Shown: positions 51,626-59,628 of the stretch, in pieces | Numbering within the stretch: position 1 is the first letter of the stretch | Layout: each line of letters starts with the position of its first letter | NCBI RefSeq assembly: GCF_014650715.1 | Contig: NZ_BMVM01000008.1 | Coordinates: forward strand, 62,001 to 126,000 | Direction of reading: 5' to 3' | Source of the DNA: Streptomyces bluensis | GTDB taxonomy: Bacteria > Actinomycetota > Actinomycetes > Streptomycetales > Streptomycetaceae | DNA: 64,000 nt | The notes under the pieces: model-generated | What the model saw: the letters and a program-made list of their open reading frames with translations, nothing else | Told to the model about the DNA's origin: nothing | Databases searched by the model: none | Made by a program: the position numbers and the translations under genes

Positions 51626-53014
51626 TCAGGAGGCCTTGGCCTTCTCCGGTGCGTTCTCTGCCCTCACGGCGTGCGCGGGAGCGGGCTTCGCGGCCTCGTA
51701 GAACTCCTCGCGCGGGTTCTCCATGGCGCCGAGGGAGACGACCTCGCGCTTGAGGAACATGGCGAGCGTCCAGTCGGCGAAGACGCGGATCTTGCGGTTC
51801 CAGGTCGGCATCGCCATACCGTGGTAGCCACGGTGCATGTACCAGGCGAGACGGCCCTTGACCTTGATCTTCATCTTGCCCATGACGATCATCGCGACGC
51901 CCTTGTGGAGGCCGAGACCCGCCACCGCGCCCTTGTTGGCGTGGCTGTACTCCTTCTGCGGGAAGCCCCGCATGCCGGAGACCACGTTGTCGCCGAGGAC
52001 CTTCGCCTGGCGCAGCGCGTGCTGGGCGTTCGGCGGGCACCAGGCGTTCTCCACGCCGGCCTTGCGGGCGGCGACGTCCGGCACCTGGGCGTTGTCGCCG
52101 GCGGCCCAGATGTAGTCCGTGCCCGTGACCTGGAGGGTGGGCCGGCAGTCCACGTGACCGCGCGGGCCGAGGGGCAGACCGAAGCGCGAGAGCACCGGGT
52201 TGGGCTTCACGCCGGCCGTCCACACGATGGTGTTGGAGTCGACCTCAAGGCCGTTCTTCAGCACCACGTGTCCGTCGACGCAGGAGTCCATGGAGGTGGA
52301 GAGGTAGATCTCGACCCCGCGGCTCTCCAGGTGCTCCTTGCCGTACTGGCCGAGCTTGGGGCCCACTTCGGGGAGGATCTTGTCGGCGGCGTCGACGAGG
52401 ATGAACCGCATGTCCTCGCGGGAGACGCTCTTGTAGTACTTGGCCGCGTCCCGGGCCATGTCCTCGACCTCGCCGATGGTCTCCGCACCGGCGAAGCCGC
52501 CGCCGATGAAGACGAAGGTGAGCGCCTTGCGGCGGATCTCCTCGTCGTTGGTGGAGTCGGCCTTGTCGAGCTGCTCAAGAACGTGGTTGCGCAGGCCGAT
52601 GGACTCCTCGATGCCCTTCATGCCGATGCCCTGCTCGGCGAGGCCGGGGATCGGGAAGGTACGGGAGACCGCGCCCATCGCGACGACCAGGTAGTCGAAG
52701 GGCAGTTCGTACGCCTCACCGACCAGCGGTGCTACCCGTGCGACCTTGCGGTCCTGGTCGATGCTGGTGACCCGGCCGGTGAGGACCTCGGCCTTCGGCA
52801 GCACGCGTCGCAGCGGGACGACGACGTGGCGAGGCGAGATGCTTCCGGCGGCGGCTTCGGGAAGGAAGGGCTGGTAGGTCATGTACGACCGGGGGTCGAC
52901 GACCGTGACGGTCGCCTCTCCGTAGCGCATCTTCTTGAGGATGCGCCGAGCTGCGTACAGGCCTACGTACCCACCGCCTACTACGAGGATCCTGGGACGC
53001 TCCGTGGTGCTCAT
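51626..53014 (-). CDS. ndh: NADH dehydrogenase type II (NDH-2)
   Basis: FAD-dependent single-subunit NADH:quinone oxidoreductase of 462 residues. The FAD site is ILVVGGGYVGLYAARRIL, the NAD site LTFVFIGGGFAGAETIGEVED, and the FAD C-box TDYIWAAGDNAQVPD. The C-terminal amphipathic helices (IRVFADWTLAMFLKREVVSLG) attach it to the membrane. It feeds electrons to menaquinone without pumping protons. The ATG at 53014 begins the family start but has no clear ribosome site. Two Rex-like operators lie 240-340 bp upstream, consistent with redox control. Confidence 0.93.
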   Translation of the reverse strand: MSTTERPRILVVGGGYVGLYAARRILKKMRYGEATVTVVDPRSYMTYQPFLPEAAAGSISPRHVVVPLRRVLPKAEVLTGRVTSIDQDRKVARVAPLVGEAYELPFDYLVVAMGAVSRTFPIPGLAEQGIGMKGIEESIGLRNHVLEQLDKADSTNDEEIRRKALTFVFIGGGFAGAETIGEVEDMARDAAKYYKSVSREDMRFILVDAADKILPEVGPKLGQYGKEHLESRGVEIYLSTSMDSCVDGHVVLKNGLEVDSNTIVWTAGVKPNPVLSRFGLPLGPRGHVDCRPTLQVTGTDYIWAAGDNAQVPDVAARKAGVENAWCPPNAQHALRQAKVLGDNVVSGMRGFPQKEYSHANKGAVAGLGLHKGVAMIVMGKMKIKVKGRLAWYMHRGYHGMAMPTWNRKIRVFADWTLAMFLKREVVSLGAMENPREEFYEAAKPAPAHAVRAENAPEKAKAS

Positions 53015-53254
53015 GGCATCGAGTATGTACCCGCCCCGAGGGGGGTCCTCGTGCGCCCCTTCACAAGGTTCACTCACCCCTGTGCTACACTCCGCGGCTC
53101 GCGTGACGCAGATCATGATCCGGCGGGGGAACCACCGTGCGGGGCGGACCGTTGTCAATGCCGCGTGAGCTGCCGCTCCGGGCCGAACGGCCCCTTGTGG
53201 GCCGCCCCGTTCACCTCTCCGCTACTCCCCCTGGAAGCCCGGAGGGCCGCCTTT

Positions 53255-53268
53255 CTGAACGCGTTCAG
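53255..53268. promoter_or_regulatory. Putative Rex operator 1 of ndh
   Basis: CTGAACGCGTTCAG is a perfect palindrome whose core TGAACGCGTTCA matches the centre of the Streptomyces Rex operator TGTGAAC-N-GTTCACA. The outer bases differ (C/G in place of G/C). Rex binding at ndh is known from S. coelicolor; binding here is inferred. Confidence 0.5.
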
Positions 53269-53332
53269 GGGCCCGTTCACCCCTTGAAGAGGTCAACCGG
53301 CCCCCCTTCCTCGCCCTAGGGGGGCCAATTCC

Positions 53333-53351
53333 TTGTGAAGAACTTCACGAA
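53333..53351. promoter_or_regulatory. Putative Rex operator 2 of ndh
   Basis: TTGTGAAGAACTTCACGAA carries the half sites TTGTGAA and TTCACGAA around four bases, one mismatch from the consensus TTGTGAANNNNTTCACAA. It lies 78 bp from operator 1, at the far end of the ndh upstream region. Confidence 0.5.
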
Positions 53352-53412
53352 GTTTTTGGGCGGTGCCTTACCGAGAGGTGTTCCCGCGCTCCGGCGCACC
53401 CCTCGGCGGCGC

Positions 53413-54420
53413 TCATACGTTGTCCGACCTGCTCAGCAGAGTGCCCGGATGCGCAGGTTCCTTCTCCCTCTCCGCGTCCTCCGCCGCGGTGAAGGCGATG
53501 CCGTCGAGGATGTCGTGCTCGCTGACCACGACCTCCTCCGCACCGATCCGCTCCATGATCGACAGCAGGACGAGGGCGCCCGCGCCGATCACGTCCACCC
53601 GGCCCGGATGCATGGACGAGACCGCCGCGCGCTCGGCGTGGGTGGAGCGCAGCAGCCACTCGGTGATCTCGCGGACCCGGTCGCGGGAGACCCGGGAGTG
53701 GTGGATGGCGGCCGAGTCGTACGCGGGCAGGTCCTGCGCGATCGCCGACACCGTCGTCACGGACCCCGCCAGCCCGACCAGTGTGCGCGCCTCGCGCAGC
53801 GGCACCGTCTCCTCGGCGAGGTCGAGGGCCGCCTCGATGTCGGCACGTATCGCCGCGATCTGCTCCTCGGAGGGCGGGTCGCTCACCGCCCCGTCGTGCA
53901 CCAGGTGCCGTTCGGTCATCCGCACGCAGCCCACGTCGACCGAGCGCGCCGCGCGCACACGGTCGTCGCCGACGACGAACTCGGTCGATCCGCCGCCGAT
54001 GTCCACGACCAGGAACGGGCGCTGCAGGTCCTGCCTGCCCGCCAGTTCCCTGGTCGCGCCGGTGAAGGAGAACTCCGCCTCCTGGTCGCCGCTGACGACC
54101 TCGGGTTCGACGCCGAGGATGTCGAGCACCCCGCGCACGAACTCGTCCCGGTTCTCGGCGTCGCGGGACGCGGAGGTGGCGACGAAGCGCAGCCGCTCGG
54201 CACCGTGCTCCTCGATGACGGCCGCGTACGCGCGGCAGGCGGCGAAGGTGCGCTCCAGCGCCTCGGGGGCGAGCCGGCCGGTGCGGTCGACGCCCTCGCC
54301 GAGCCGGACGATCGTCATGCGGCGGTCGAGCTCGACGAGTCCACCGGTCTCGGGGCTCGCCTCCGCGACCAGCAGCCGGATCGAGTTCGTACCGCAGTCG
54401 ATGGCGGCGACACGGGTCAC
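53413..54420 (-). CDS. ppx: Exopolyphosphatase / guanosine pentaphosphate phosphohydrolase (Ppx/GppA family)
   Basis: Protein of 335 residues of the actin-like ATPase superfamily. The phosphate-1 loop is AAIDCGTNSIRLLVAE, the phosphate-2 loop VVDIGGGSTEFV, and the adenosine-type loop VGLAGSVTTVSAIA. It removes terminal phosphates from polyphosphate or pppGpp. The length is that of the short, two-domain actinobacterial type without the C-terminal HD domain. The GTG at 54420 overlaps the DUF501 stop (GTGA), so the two are coupled. Confidence 0.92.
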   Translation of the reverse strand: MTRVAAIDCGTNSIRLLVAEASPETGGLVELDRRMTIVRLGEGVDRTGRLAPEALERTFAACRAYAAVIEEHGAERLRFVATSASRDAENRDEFVRGVLDILGVEPEVVSGDQEAEFSFTGATRELAGRQDLQRPFLVVDIGGGSTEFVVGDDRVRAARSVDVGCVRMTERHLVHDGAVSDPPSEEQIAAIRADIEAALDLAEETVPLREARTLVGLAGSVTTVSAIAQDLPAYDSAAIHHSRVSRDRVREITEWLLRSTHAERAAVSSMHPGRVDVIGAGALVLLSIMERIGAEEVVVSEHDILDGIAFTAAEDAEREKEPAHPGTLLSRSDNV

Positions 54421-54977
54421 TGGCCGTCCTCCCGCCCAGCCGTCACGTCCACAGCCTTCGCGTCCACAGCCGTCACGCACGGGCCCTTGCGCCACCACTC
54501 CGGCAGCATGGCGAGCGCCTCGTCACCCAGGGGGTTCACGCCCGGCCCCGCCGCCAGCGAGTGCGCCACGAGCACATGCAGGCACTTCACCCGGTCCGGC
54601 ATGCCCCCGGCGCTCGGGAACCCCTTCAGCTCCTCGATCTCGTCACGGCGCCGGATGTAGTCCTCGTGCGCGGCGCGGTACGCGGCGGCCAGCTCGGGGT
54701 CCGTGCCCAGCCGCTCCGTCATCTCCTTCATCACGCCGTTCGCCTCCAGCGTGCCGATCGCGGAGGCGGCCCGCGGACACGTCAGGTAGTACGTCGTCGG
54801 GAACGGCGTACCGTCCGGCAGCCGGGGCGCCGTCTCGACCACGTCGGGCTGCCCGCACGGGCAACGGTGCGCGATCGCGCGCAGCCCGCGCGGCGGGCGG
54901 CCGAGCTGCTGCTTGAAGGCCTCTACGTCCGCGTCGGTCGGCTCGGTGCGCGGGGTGGAAGGCGGGGGTGTTTCCAT
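54417..54977 (-). CDS. DUF501-domain protein
   Basis: Protein of 186 residues of the DUF501 family. The conserved N-terminal motif HRCPCGQPDVVETAPRLPDGTPFPTTYYLTCPR contains four cysteines suitable for a metal site. EANGVMKEM and GMPDRVKCLHVLVAHSLAAGPGVNPLGDEAL follow. In actinobacteria the gene commonly lies between divIC and ppx, as here. The biochemical role is unknown; the context links it to division and polyphosphate or (p)ppGpp control. Confidence 0.88.
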   Translation of the reverse strand: METPPPSTPRTEPTDADVEAFKQQLGRPPRGLRAIAHRCPCGQPDVVETAPRLPDGTPFPTTYYLTCPRAASAIGTLEANGVMKEMTERLGTDPELAAAYRAAHEDYIRRRDEIEELKGFPSAGGMPDRVKCLHVLVAHSLAAGPGVNPLGDEALAMLPEWWRKGPCVTAVDAKAVDVTAGREDGQ

Positions 54978-55016
54978 GCCTGCTGCTCAGGTCTCTCTCG
55001 TCAGCTCTCAAGGTTC

Positions 55017-55493
55017 TCAACGGTCGGCGGCGTCGGCCTTGTCGATCCCGTCCCAGACGCCCGCGTACCAGGGGCGATCGGCCGCCCCCCGCGTCGTACG
55101 CGACTGCTTCGCCACGTCCGGGTCGATCACGATGTAGCCGGTCTCGCCGGGCATCACATAGTGCAGCCGCTGCCGGATCTGCTGCTCGGCGTACGCGTCG
55201 TCCTGCCAGCGCGCCTTGAGGTCGCGCAGCTGCTCGACCCGCTCGCGGGCCTCGTCCCGCCGCTGCTCCAGCTCGGCGATCTCGGCGCGCTGGGAGACGT
55301 ACTGCCTTATCGGGTACGCCAGCGCCACGATCAGCGAGCAGAGCACGAGCGCGAGCAGGGCGGCCCGCCCGGTCAGCCGGGAGCGGCGGGCCTGGCGTCT
55401 GGTCTGGGAGCGGTAGACGCGGGCCGCCGTCTGCTCGCCTAGCAGTCGCAGCCTGGTCGTGGTGGAGAAACGGTCCCGGTCCTTGACGGCCAT
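55017..55493 (-). CDS. divIC: FtsB/DivIC-family septum formation initiator
   Basis: Bitopic membrane protein of 158 residues: a basic cytoplasmic N-terminus, one helix near 43-63 (AALLALVLCSLIVALAYPI), then a coiled coil (RAEIAELEQRRDEARERVEQLRDLKARW) and the conserved tail DDAYAEQQIRQRLHYVMPGETGYIVID. DivIC/FtsB links FtsL and FtsQ at the division site. The gene is downstream of eno and upstream of the DUF501-ppx pair; the 39-bp gap to DUF501 suggests one operon. Confidence 0.9.
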   Translation of the reverse strand: MAVKDRDRFSTTTRLRLLGEQTAARVYRSQTRRQARRSRLTGRAALLALVLCSLIVALAYPIRQYVSQRAEIAELEQRRDEARERVEQLRDLKARWQDDAYAEQQIRQRLHYVMPGETGYIVIDPDVAKQSRTTRGAADRPWYAGVWDGIDKADAADR

Positions 55494-55545
55494 TCAGCCT
55501 CTCCGCCTCCGCTCGCCTGTGTGCTTTCTGCGTGCTTCCTACGCG

Positions 55546-55590
55546 CGTACGTCCCCGCACACGGTACGGGACCGGGCACGGGGACGTACG
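55546..55590. terminator. Hairpin between eno and divIC
   Basis: CGTACGTCCCCG (55546-55557) and CGGGGACGTACG (55579-55590) are perfect arms. It may terminate eno partially or process the eno-divIC transcript. Confidence 0.5.
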
Positions 55591-55649
55591 GAGGACTGGC
55601 CAAGCCCTGCCCGTGGGCGGCTCAGCGCTTGATCAGCTCTTGAACCTGA

Positions 55650-56930
55650 TCAGCCCTTGAAGCGGGGGAAGGCACTGCGGCCCGCGTACACCGCCGCGTC
55701 GTCGAGGATCTCCTCGATGCGCAGCAGCTGGTTGTACTTGGCGACGCGCTCGGAGCGGGCCGGGGCGCCGGTCTTGATCTGGCCGCAGTTGGTGGCAACG
55801 GCCAGGTCGGCGATGGTGACGTCCTCCGTCTCGCCGGAGCGGTGGGACATCATGCACTTGAAGCCGTTGCGCTGGGCCAGCTCGACGGCGTCCAGGGTCT
55901 CGGTCAGCGAGCCGATCTGGTTCACCTTGACCAGCAGGGCGTTGCCCGCGCCCTCCTCGATGCCCCGGGCCAGGCGCTCGGGGTTGGTGACGAACAGGTC
56001 GTCGCCGACGAGCTGGACCTTGTCACCGAGCTTGTCGGTGATGGTCTTCCAGCCCTCCCAGTCGTCCTCGAACAGCGGGTCCTCGATGGAGACCAGCGGG
56101 TAGGCGTCCACCAGCTCCGCGTAGTACTCCGTCATCTCGGCGGCCGAGCGCTCCTTGCCCTCGAAGACGTAGGAGCCGTCCTTGTAGAACTCGGACGCCG
56201 CGACGTCGAGCGCGAGGGCGATCTGCTCGCCGGGGGTGTAGCCGGCCTCCTTGATCGCCTCCAGGATGAGGTCGAGGGCCTCGCGGTTGGAGCCGAGGTT
56301 CGGGGCGAAGCCGCCCTCGTCGCCGAGGCCGGTGGCCAGGCCCTTGCTCTTCAGGACCTTCTTCAGGGTGTGGTAGACCTCGGCGCCCCAGCGCAGGGCC
56401 TCGGAGAAGGTCTCCGCGCCGATCGGGGCGATCATGAACTCCTGGATGTCCACGTTCGAGTCGGCGTGCGAGCCGCCGTTCAGGATGTTCATCATCGGCA
56501 CCGGCAGCAGGTGCGCGTTCGGGCCGCCCAGGTAGCGGAAGAGGGGGAGGTCGGACGCCTCGGAGGCGGCGTGGGCGACGGCGAGGGAGACGCCGAGGAT
56601 GGCGTTGGCGCCGAGCGAGCCCTTGTTGTCGGTGGCGTCCAGGTCGAACATCGCCTGGTCGATCAGGCGCTGCTCGGTGGCGTCGTAGCCGACCAGCTCC
56701 GGACCGATCTGCTCGATCACGGCCAGGACGGCCTTCTCGACGCCCTTGCCGAGGTAGCGGTTCGAGTCGCCGTCGCGGAGCTCGATGGCCTCGAAGGCGC
56801 CCGTGGAGGCGCCGGACGGGACGGCGGCACGACCGGTGCTGCCGTCGTCGAGGCCGACCTCGACCTCGACCGTGGGGTTGCCTCGGGAGTCCAGGATTTC
56901 CCGGGCTACGACGACGTCGATGGACGGCAC
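55650..56930 (-). CDS. eno: Enolase
   Basis: Glycolytic 2-phosphoglycerate hydratase of 426 residues. The N-terminal AREILDSRGNPTVEVEV, the metal ligands in VSIEDPLFEDDW and VGDDLFVTNPERL, the catalytic Lys in ALLVKVNQIGSLTE, and the signature MSHRSGETEDVTIADLAV are complete. The GTG at 56930 (VPSIDVV) has AAGGAG at the right distance; an ATG two codons earlier is too close to it. The order eno, divIC, DUF501, ppx is conserved in actinobacteria. Confidence 0.97.
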   Translation of the reverse strand: MPSIDVVVAREILDSRGNPTVEVEVGLDDGSTGRAAVPSGASTGAFEAIELRDGDSNRYLGKGVEKAVLAVIEQIGPELVGYDATEQRLIDQAMFDLDATDNKGSLGANAILGVSLAVAHAASEASDLPLFRYLGGPNAHLLPVPMMNILNGGSHADSNVDIQEFMIAPIGAETFSEALRWGAEVYHTLKKVLKSKGLATGLGDEGGFAPNLGSNREALDLILEAIKEAGYTPGEQIALALDVAASEFYKDGSYVFEGKERSAAEMTEYYAELVDAYPLVSIEDPLFEDDWEGWKTITDKLGDKVQLVGDDLFVTNPERLARGIEEGAGNALLVKVNQIGSLTETLDAVELAQRNGFKCMMSHRSGETEDVTIADLAVATNCGQIKTGAPARSERVAKYNQLLRIEEILDDAAVYAGRSAFPRFKG

Positions 56931-57116
56931 GAGCATCTCCTTCTGGATGTGACGCGGTACGCGGGCCGTGGTAGCCCTGCGGGATGAGCCTAACCGGCTC
57001 CGGGGGATCAGCCAGTCTCCCGCCCACCCGGTGGACCAAACCGAGAGTAAATTGTTCCTGAACTGAACAAAATGGGGGCGTCCAGCGGGCTGAGTCAGCG
57101 GGGCACAGGGCGCGCA

Positions 57117-57166
57117 CAAAAAGCCCCGCCCCGGTGCGTACGGGGGAATGCGCACCGAGGCGGGGA
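57117..57166 (-). terminator. Intrinsic terminator of the rpfA-like gene
   Basis: On the minus strand a GC stem (CCCCGCC/GGCGGGG with inner GGTGCG/CGCACC) is followed by CTTTTT, a textbook intrinsic terminator 94 bp after the stop. The rest of the 329-bp gap 56931-57259 is the enolase leader and promoter side. Confidence 0.85.
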
Positions 57167-57259
57167 GCCCGTGGGGACAGGGGGGAGGCCTCACGAGGCG
57201 TCCCTGTGAAGGAACACGGATGTGAGGGCGCCGTGGTTCAGCGGTGAACGCGCCTGTTC

Positions 57260-57973
57260 TCAGCGCAGGTGCAGCTGCTGACCGGGGTAGATGAGGTCGG
57301 CTTCGTCGATGATGTCCTTGTTCAGCTGGAAGAGCTTGTGCCAGCCGCCCTTGACCTTCTTCTTCTCGGCGATGCCGCTGAGGGTGTCGCCCTTGACGAC
57401 CTTGTACTCGCCGTCGCCCTTCTTGACCTTCTTGCCGGTCGGGGTCTCCACGGTGGCCCGCTCCGAGGCGCGCGAGGCGCGCTGCTCCTGGCCGCTGGAG
57501 CTCTTGGTGCTCTGGTCGGCGGTGCCGGAGTTCGAGGACGAGCCCGAGTCCGAGTCCGAGGAGGAGCCGGAGTCCGAGGAGGAGCCGCCACCGTCGTACG
57601 CGGCGCTGGACAGACCCGTGCCGCAGTTCGGCCAGGCGCCCTTGCCCTGGCCCGCGAGGACCTTCTCGGCGATCTCGATCTGCTGGGCCTTGCTGGCCTG
57701 GTCGGCGGTGGCGGCGTACTGCGTACCGCCGTACGCAGCCCAGGTGGAGGCGGAGAACTGAAGACCGCCGTAGAAGCCGTTGCCGGTGTTGATGGACCAG
57801 TTGCCGCCGGACTCGCACTGGGCGACGGCGTCCCACTCGGAGGCGGTGGCGGCGGAAGCGGTGCCGGTCACGAGCAGCGGGGCGGCGATGGCGGCACCGG
57901 TGACTCCGGCGAACGCGGCGAGCCGGGCGGCCTTGGACGGACGGCGGTGCTTGCCCTTGCAGGAAGACAGCAT
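57260..57973 (-). CDS. rpfA: Resuscitation-promoting factor (Rpf, RpfA-like) with LysM
   Basis: Secreted muralytic enzyme of 237 residues. The signal peptide ends ASA at residue 41. The Rpf transglycosylase-like domain (about 45-120) has the catalytic Glu54 in QCESGGNWSINTGNGFYGGLQFS. A Ser/Gly/Asp-rich linker (120-165) and a LysM domain (KVVKGDTLSGIAEKKK...YPGQQLHL) follow. It cleaves peptidoglycan and promotes spore germination. The upstream leader carries a ydaO-type riboswitch and the gene ends at an intrinsic terminator. Confidence 0.93.
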   Translation of the reverse strand: MLSSCKGKHRRPSKAARLAAFAGVTGAAIAAPLLVTGTASAATASEWDAVAQCESGGNWSINTGNGFYGGLQFSASTWAAYGGTQYAATADQASKAQQIEIAEKVLAGQGKGAWPNCGTGLSSAAYDGGGSSSDSGSSSDSDSGSSSNSGTADQSTKSSSGQEQRASRASERATVETPTGKKVKKGDGEYKVVKGDTLSGIAEKKKVKGGWHKLFQLNKDIIDEADLIYPGQQLHLR

Positions 57974-57976
57974 GGA

Positions 57977-58143
57977 GTGATCCCCTCACCGACGCCTACG
58001 AGGTGAGCTGTCGGGTTCGGGCCGGTTGAGTTGCCCGGCCGCGCGATGTGGCCGCGGATGACCTCCGCTGCCGCTTCCGCGCGGCTTCACCCCAAGCCGT
58101 CCCCGGTCGTCTCCCAACTCCCGGGTCCGGCGCCTACCTTGGG
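57977..58143 (-). promoter_or_regulatory. ydaO-type (c-di-AMP) riboswitch in the rpfA leader
   Basis: The minus strand has the conserved 3' block CCGAACCCGACAGCTCACCT then CGTAGGCG, and the 5' block CTTGGGGTGAAGCC with GGAGTTGGGAGAC, separated by a variable helix (GCGCGGAAGCGGC). This is the pattern of the ydaO motif that binds c-di-AMP. It lies immediately before the ribosome site of the rpfA-like gene, where the motif is known in Streptomyces to turn expression off with c-di-AMP. The boundaries are approximate. The remainder of the 397-bp gap 57974-58370 shows no gene. Confidence 0.75.
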
Positions 58144-58370
58144 TCCCCCGCTCCTGCCCGCGGCGCTTGACGCGACGACTGTTCCCGGGCGGCCACTGGC
58201 AGGATTCGGCGTTGCGGCAGCCGGGGCTCGCGGTGGCGAGCGGTCTTGACCGTAGACACGCGATTCGCGGAATTTCAAAGACGATCAGGGCTTCTGAGAT
58301 CTATCTCTCACCGCGTTCAAAACGGACATTCAGAGGCGAACCGGTGTGCGAACTCCCGCCGTTCTCCGCC

Positions 58371-59378
58371 CTATTCGGCGGGGAGTTGCAGCGTCCGACC
58401 GGGGACGATGTTGTCCGCGTCGCCGCCGATGGCCTGCTTGTTCGCGTCGTACAGCGCACGCCATCCGCCGTCGAGGTCAAGGGAGTCGGCGATGGACGCG
58501 AGGGTGTCGCCGGGGCGCACCGTGTACGCATGGCGGCCGGAGGAGGCTTTGACGCTGTCGGCCGCGGCCTCGTCGACACTGGCGCCGCGATGACGGCCGG
58601 CACCGCCCGCGCCGCTGTCGGCCGTGTCACTGCCGACGACGCCGGTGTCGACGAGGCTCCAGGAGCCCACCGTCTGCTCCGACTTGTCCGAGTCGTCACC
58701 CTCCGCGGCTTCTATGGGCGAGCTGTCGGGCGACCGTGAGGCACCGGCGTCGGAACGGGGAGGCGTGCCGGACCTCGCAGAACCGTCCGCCGGGGCGGAC
58801 GCGGAGGGCGAAGACGCAGGATCCGGAGAGGTCTCGGACGACGGATCCGATGAGTCCGATGAACTGGTGGAGCCGGACGAGCCAGACGAACTGGATGACT
58901 TGGACGACTCGGGAGACTTGGACAATCCGGAGGAAATAGATGATCCCAATCCGTCGGAGGACGAGTCGCCGGCAACCCCGGTGTCGACGTCGACCGAGCC
59001 CGACTCCTGGGTGAGCCCGTGGAGCAGTCCACAGGTACGCCACGCACCGACGCCCTGGTCCTGAAGGATCTTCTGGGCGACGGCGATCTGCTGGGAACGG
59101 CTCGCCAGATCGGCGCTGGAGGCGTAGTCGAGCCCGCCGTACTTCTCCCAGTCCTCCTGGGTCAACTGCAGGCCGCCGAAGCGCCCGTTGCCCGTGTCGG
59201 CGCTCCAGGAACCGCCGCTCTCGCACTCGGCCACGCTGTCCCACACGGTGCCGTCGGCGGCACTCGCCCCCGTGGCGCCGAGGAGCGGAATCGCGATGGC
59301 GGAGCCGGTCACACCGGCCGCGACGAGAAGAGCCGGCGCCTGACGGGGGCGACGGTGACGACCGTTCCCGGAGAGCAT
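58371..59378 (-). CDS. Second Rpf-like secreted muralytic protein with long Ser-rich linker and LysM
   Basis: Protein of 335 residues. The signal peptide ends ASA at 40. The Rpf domain has Glu53 in ECESGGSWSADTGNGRFGGLQL. A 140-residue disordered linker rich in Ser, Asp, Pro and Gly follows (with runs of Ser). A LysM domain lies at about 285-333 (AYTVRPGDTLASIADSLDLDGGWRALYDANKQ). It is a paralogue of the rpfA-like gene beside it. The ATG at 59378 has AAAGG upstream. No ydaO-like leader is visible for this copy, so the two may respond to different signals. Confidence 0.88.
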   Translation of the reverse strand: MLSGNGRHRRPRQAPALLVAAGVTGSAIAIPLLGATGASAADGTVWDSVAECESGGSWSADTGNGRFGGLQLTQEDWEKYGGLDYASSADLASRSQQIAVAQKILQDQGVGAWRTCGLLHGLTQESGSVDVDTGVAGDSSSDGLGSSISSGLSKSPESSKSSSSSGSSGSTSSSDSSDPSSETSPDPASSPSASAPADGSARSGTPPRSDAGASRSPDSSPIEAAEGDDSDKSEQTVGSWSLVDTGVVGSDTADSGAGGAGRHRGASVDEAAADSVKASSGRHAYTVRPGDTLASIADSLDLDGGWRALYDANKQAIGGDADNIVPGRTLQLPAE

Positions 59379-59628
59379 GCGGGGACCTTTCGCGAGACAA
59401 AAGTGACCGGCGCGACGGATGGTGCGCGTCACGCTGCCCGGTGAACGTATCGGCACTCTTCGGCTTGTCACAAGTTCATGCCGCGCAGATCACGTGAAGA
59501 TCACAGCAGTGTGGGTGTGTCCTCTCGACAGCACCCCGAGGTGATCCGCGCGGTGACCTCGACCTCCTCAACCCAGCGCCTCGCCCTCGCCCCGCACCGA
59601 AGGAACCGGCTCCGGATACGGTCGTCGT

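Larger units (their letters stand above)
53015..53412. other. Upstream region of ndh
   Basis: The 398-bp gap between ndh and ppx contains no gene. It holds the perfect 14-bp palindrome at 53255-53268 and the dyad at 53333-53351, both Rex-box-like, and GTGAACC/TTGTGAA direct half sites near 53058-53080 (minus strand). Confidence 0.55.

Noticed and set aside
53058..53080. GTGAACC and TTGTGAA half sites close to the ndh start
   Set aside because: They are direct, not inverted, so they do not form a Rex operator on their own.
56931..57989. In-frame extension of enolase upstream
   Set aside because: It covers the rpfA-like gene in another frame; enolase begins at the GTG at 56930 with a ribosome site.
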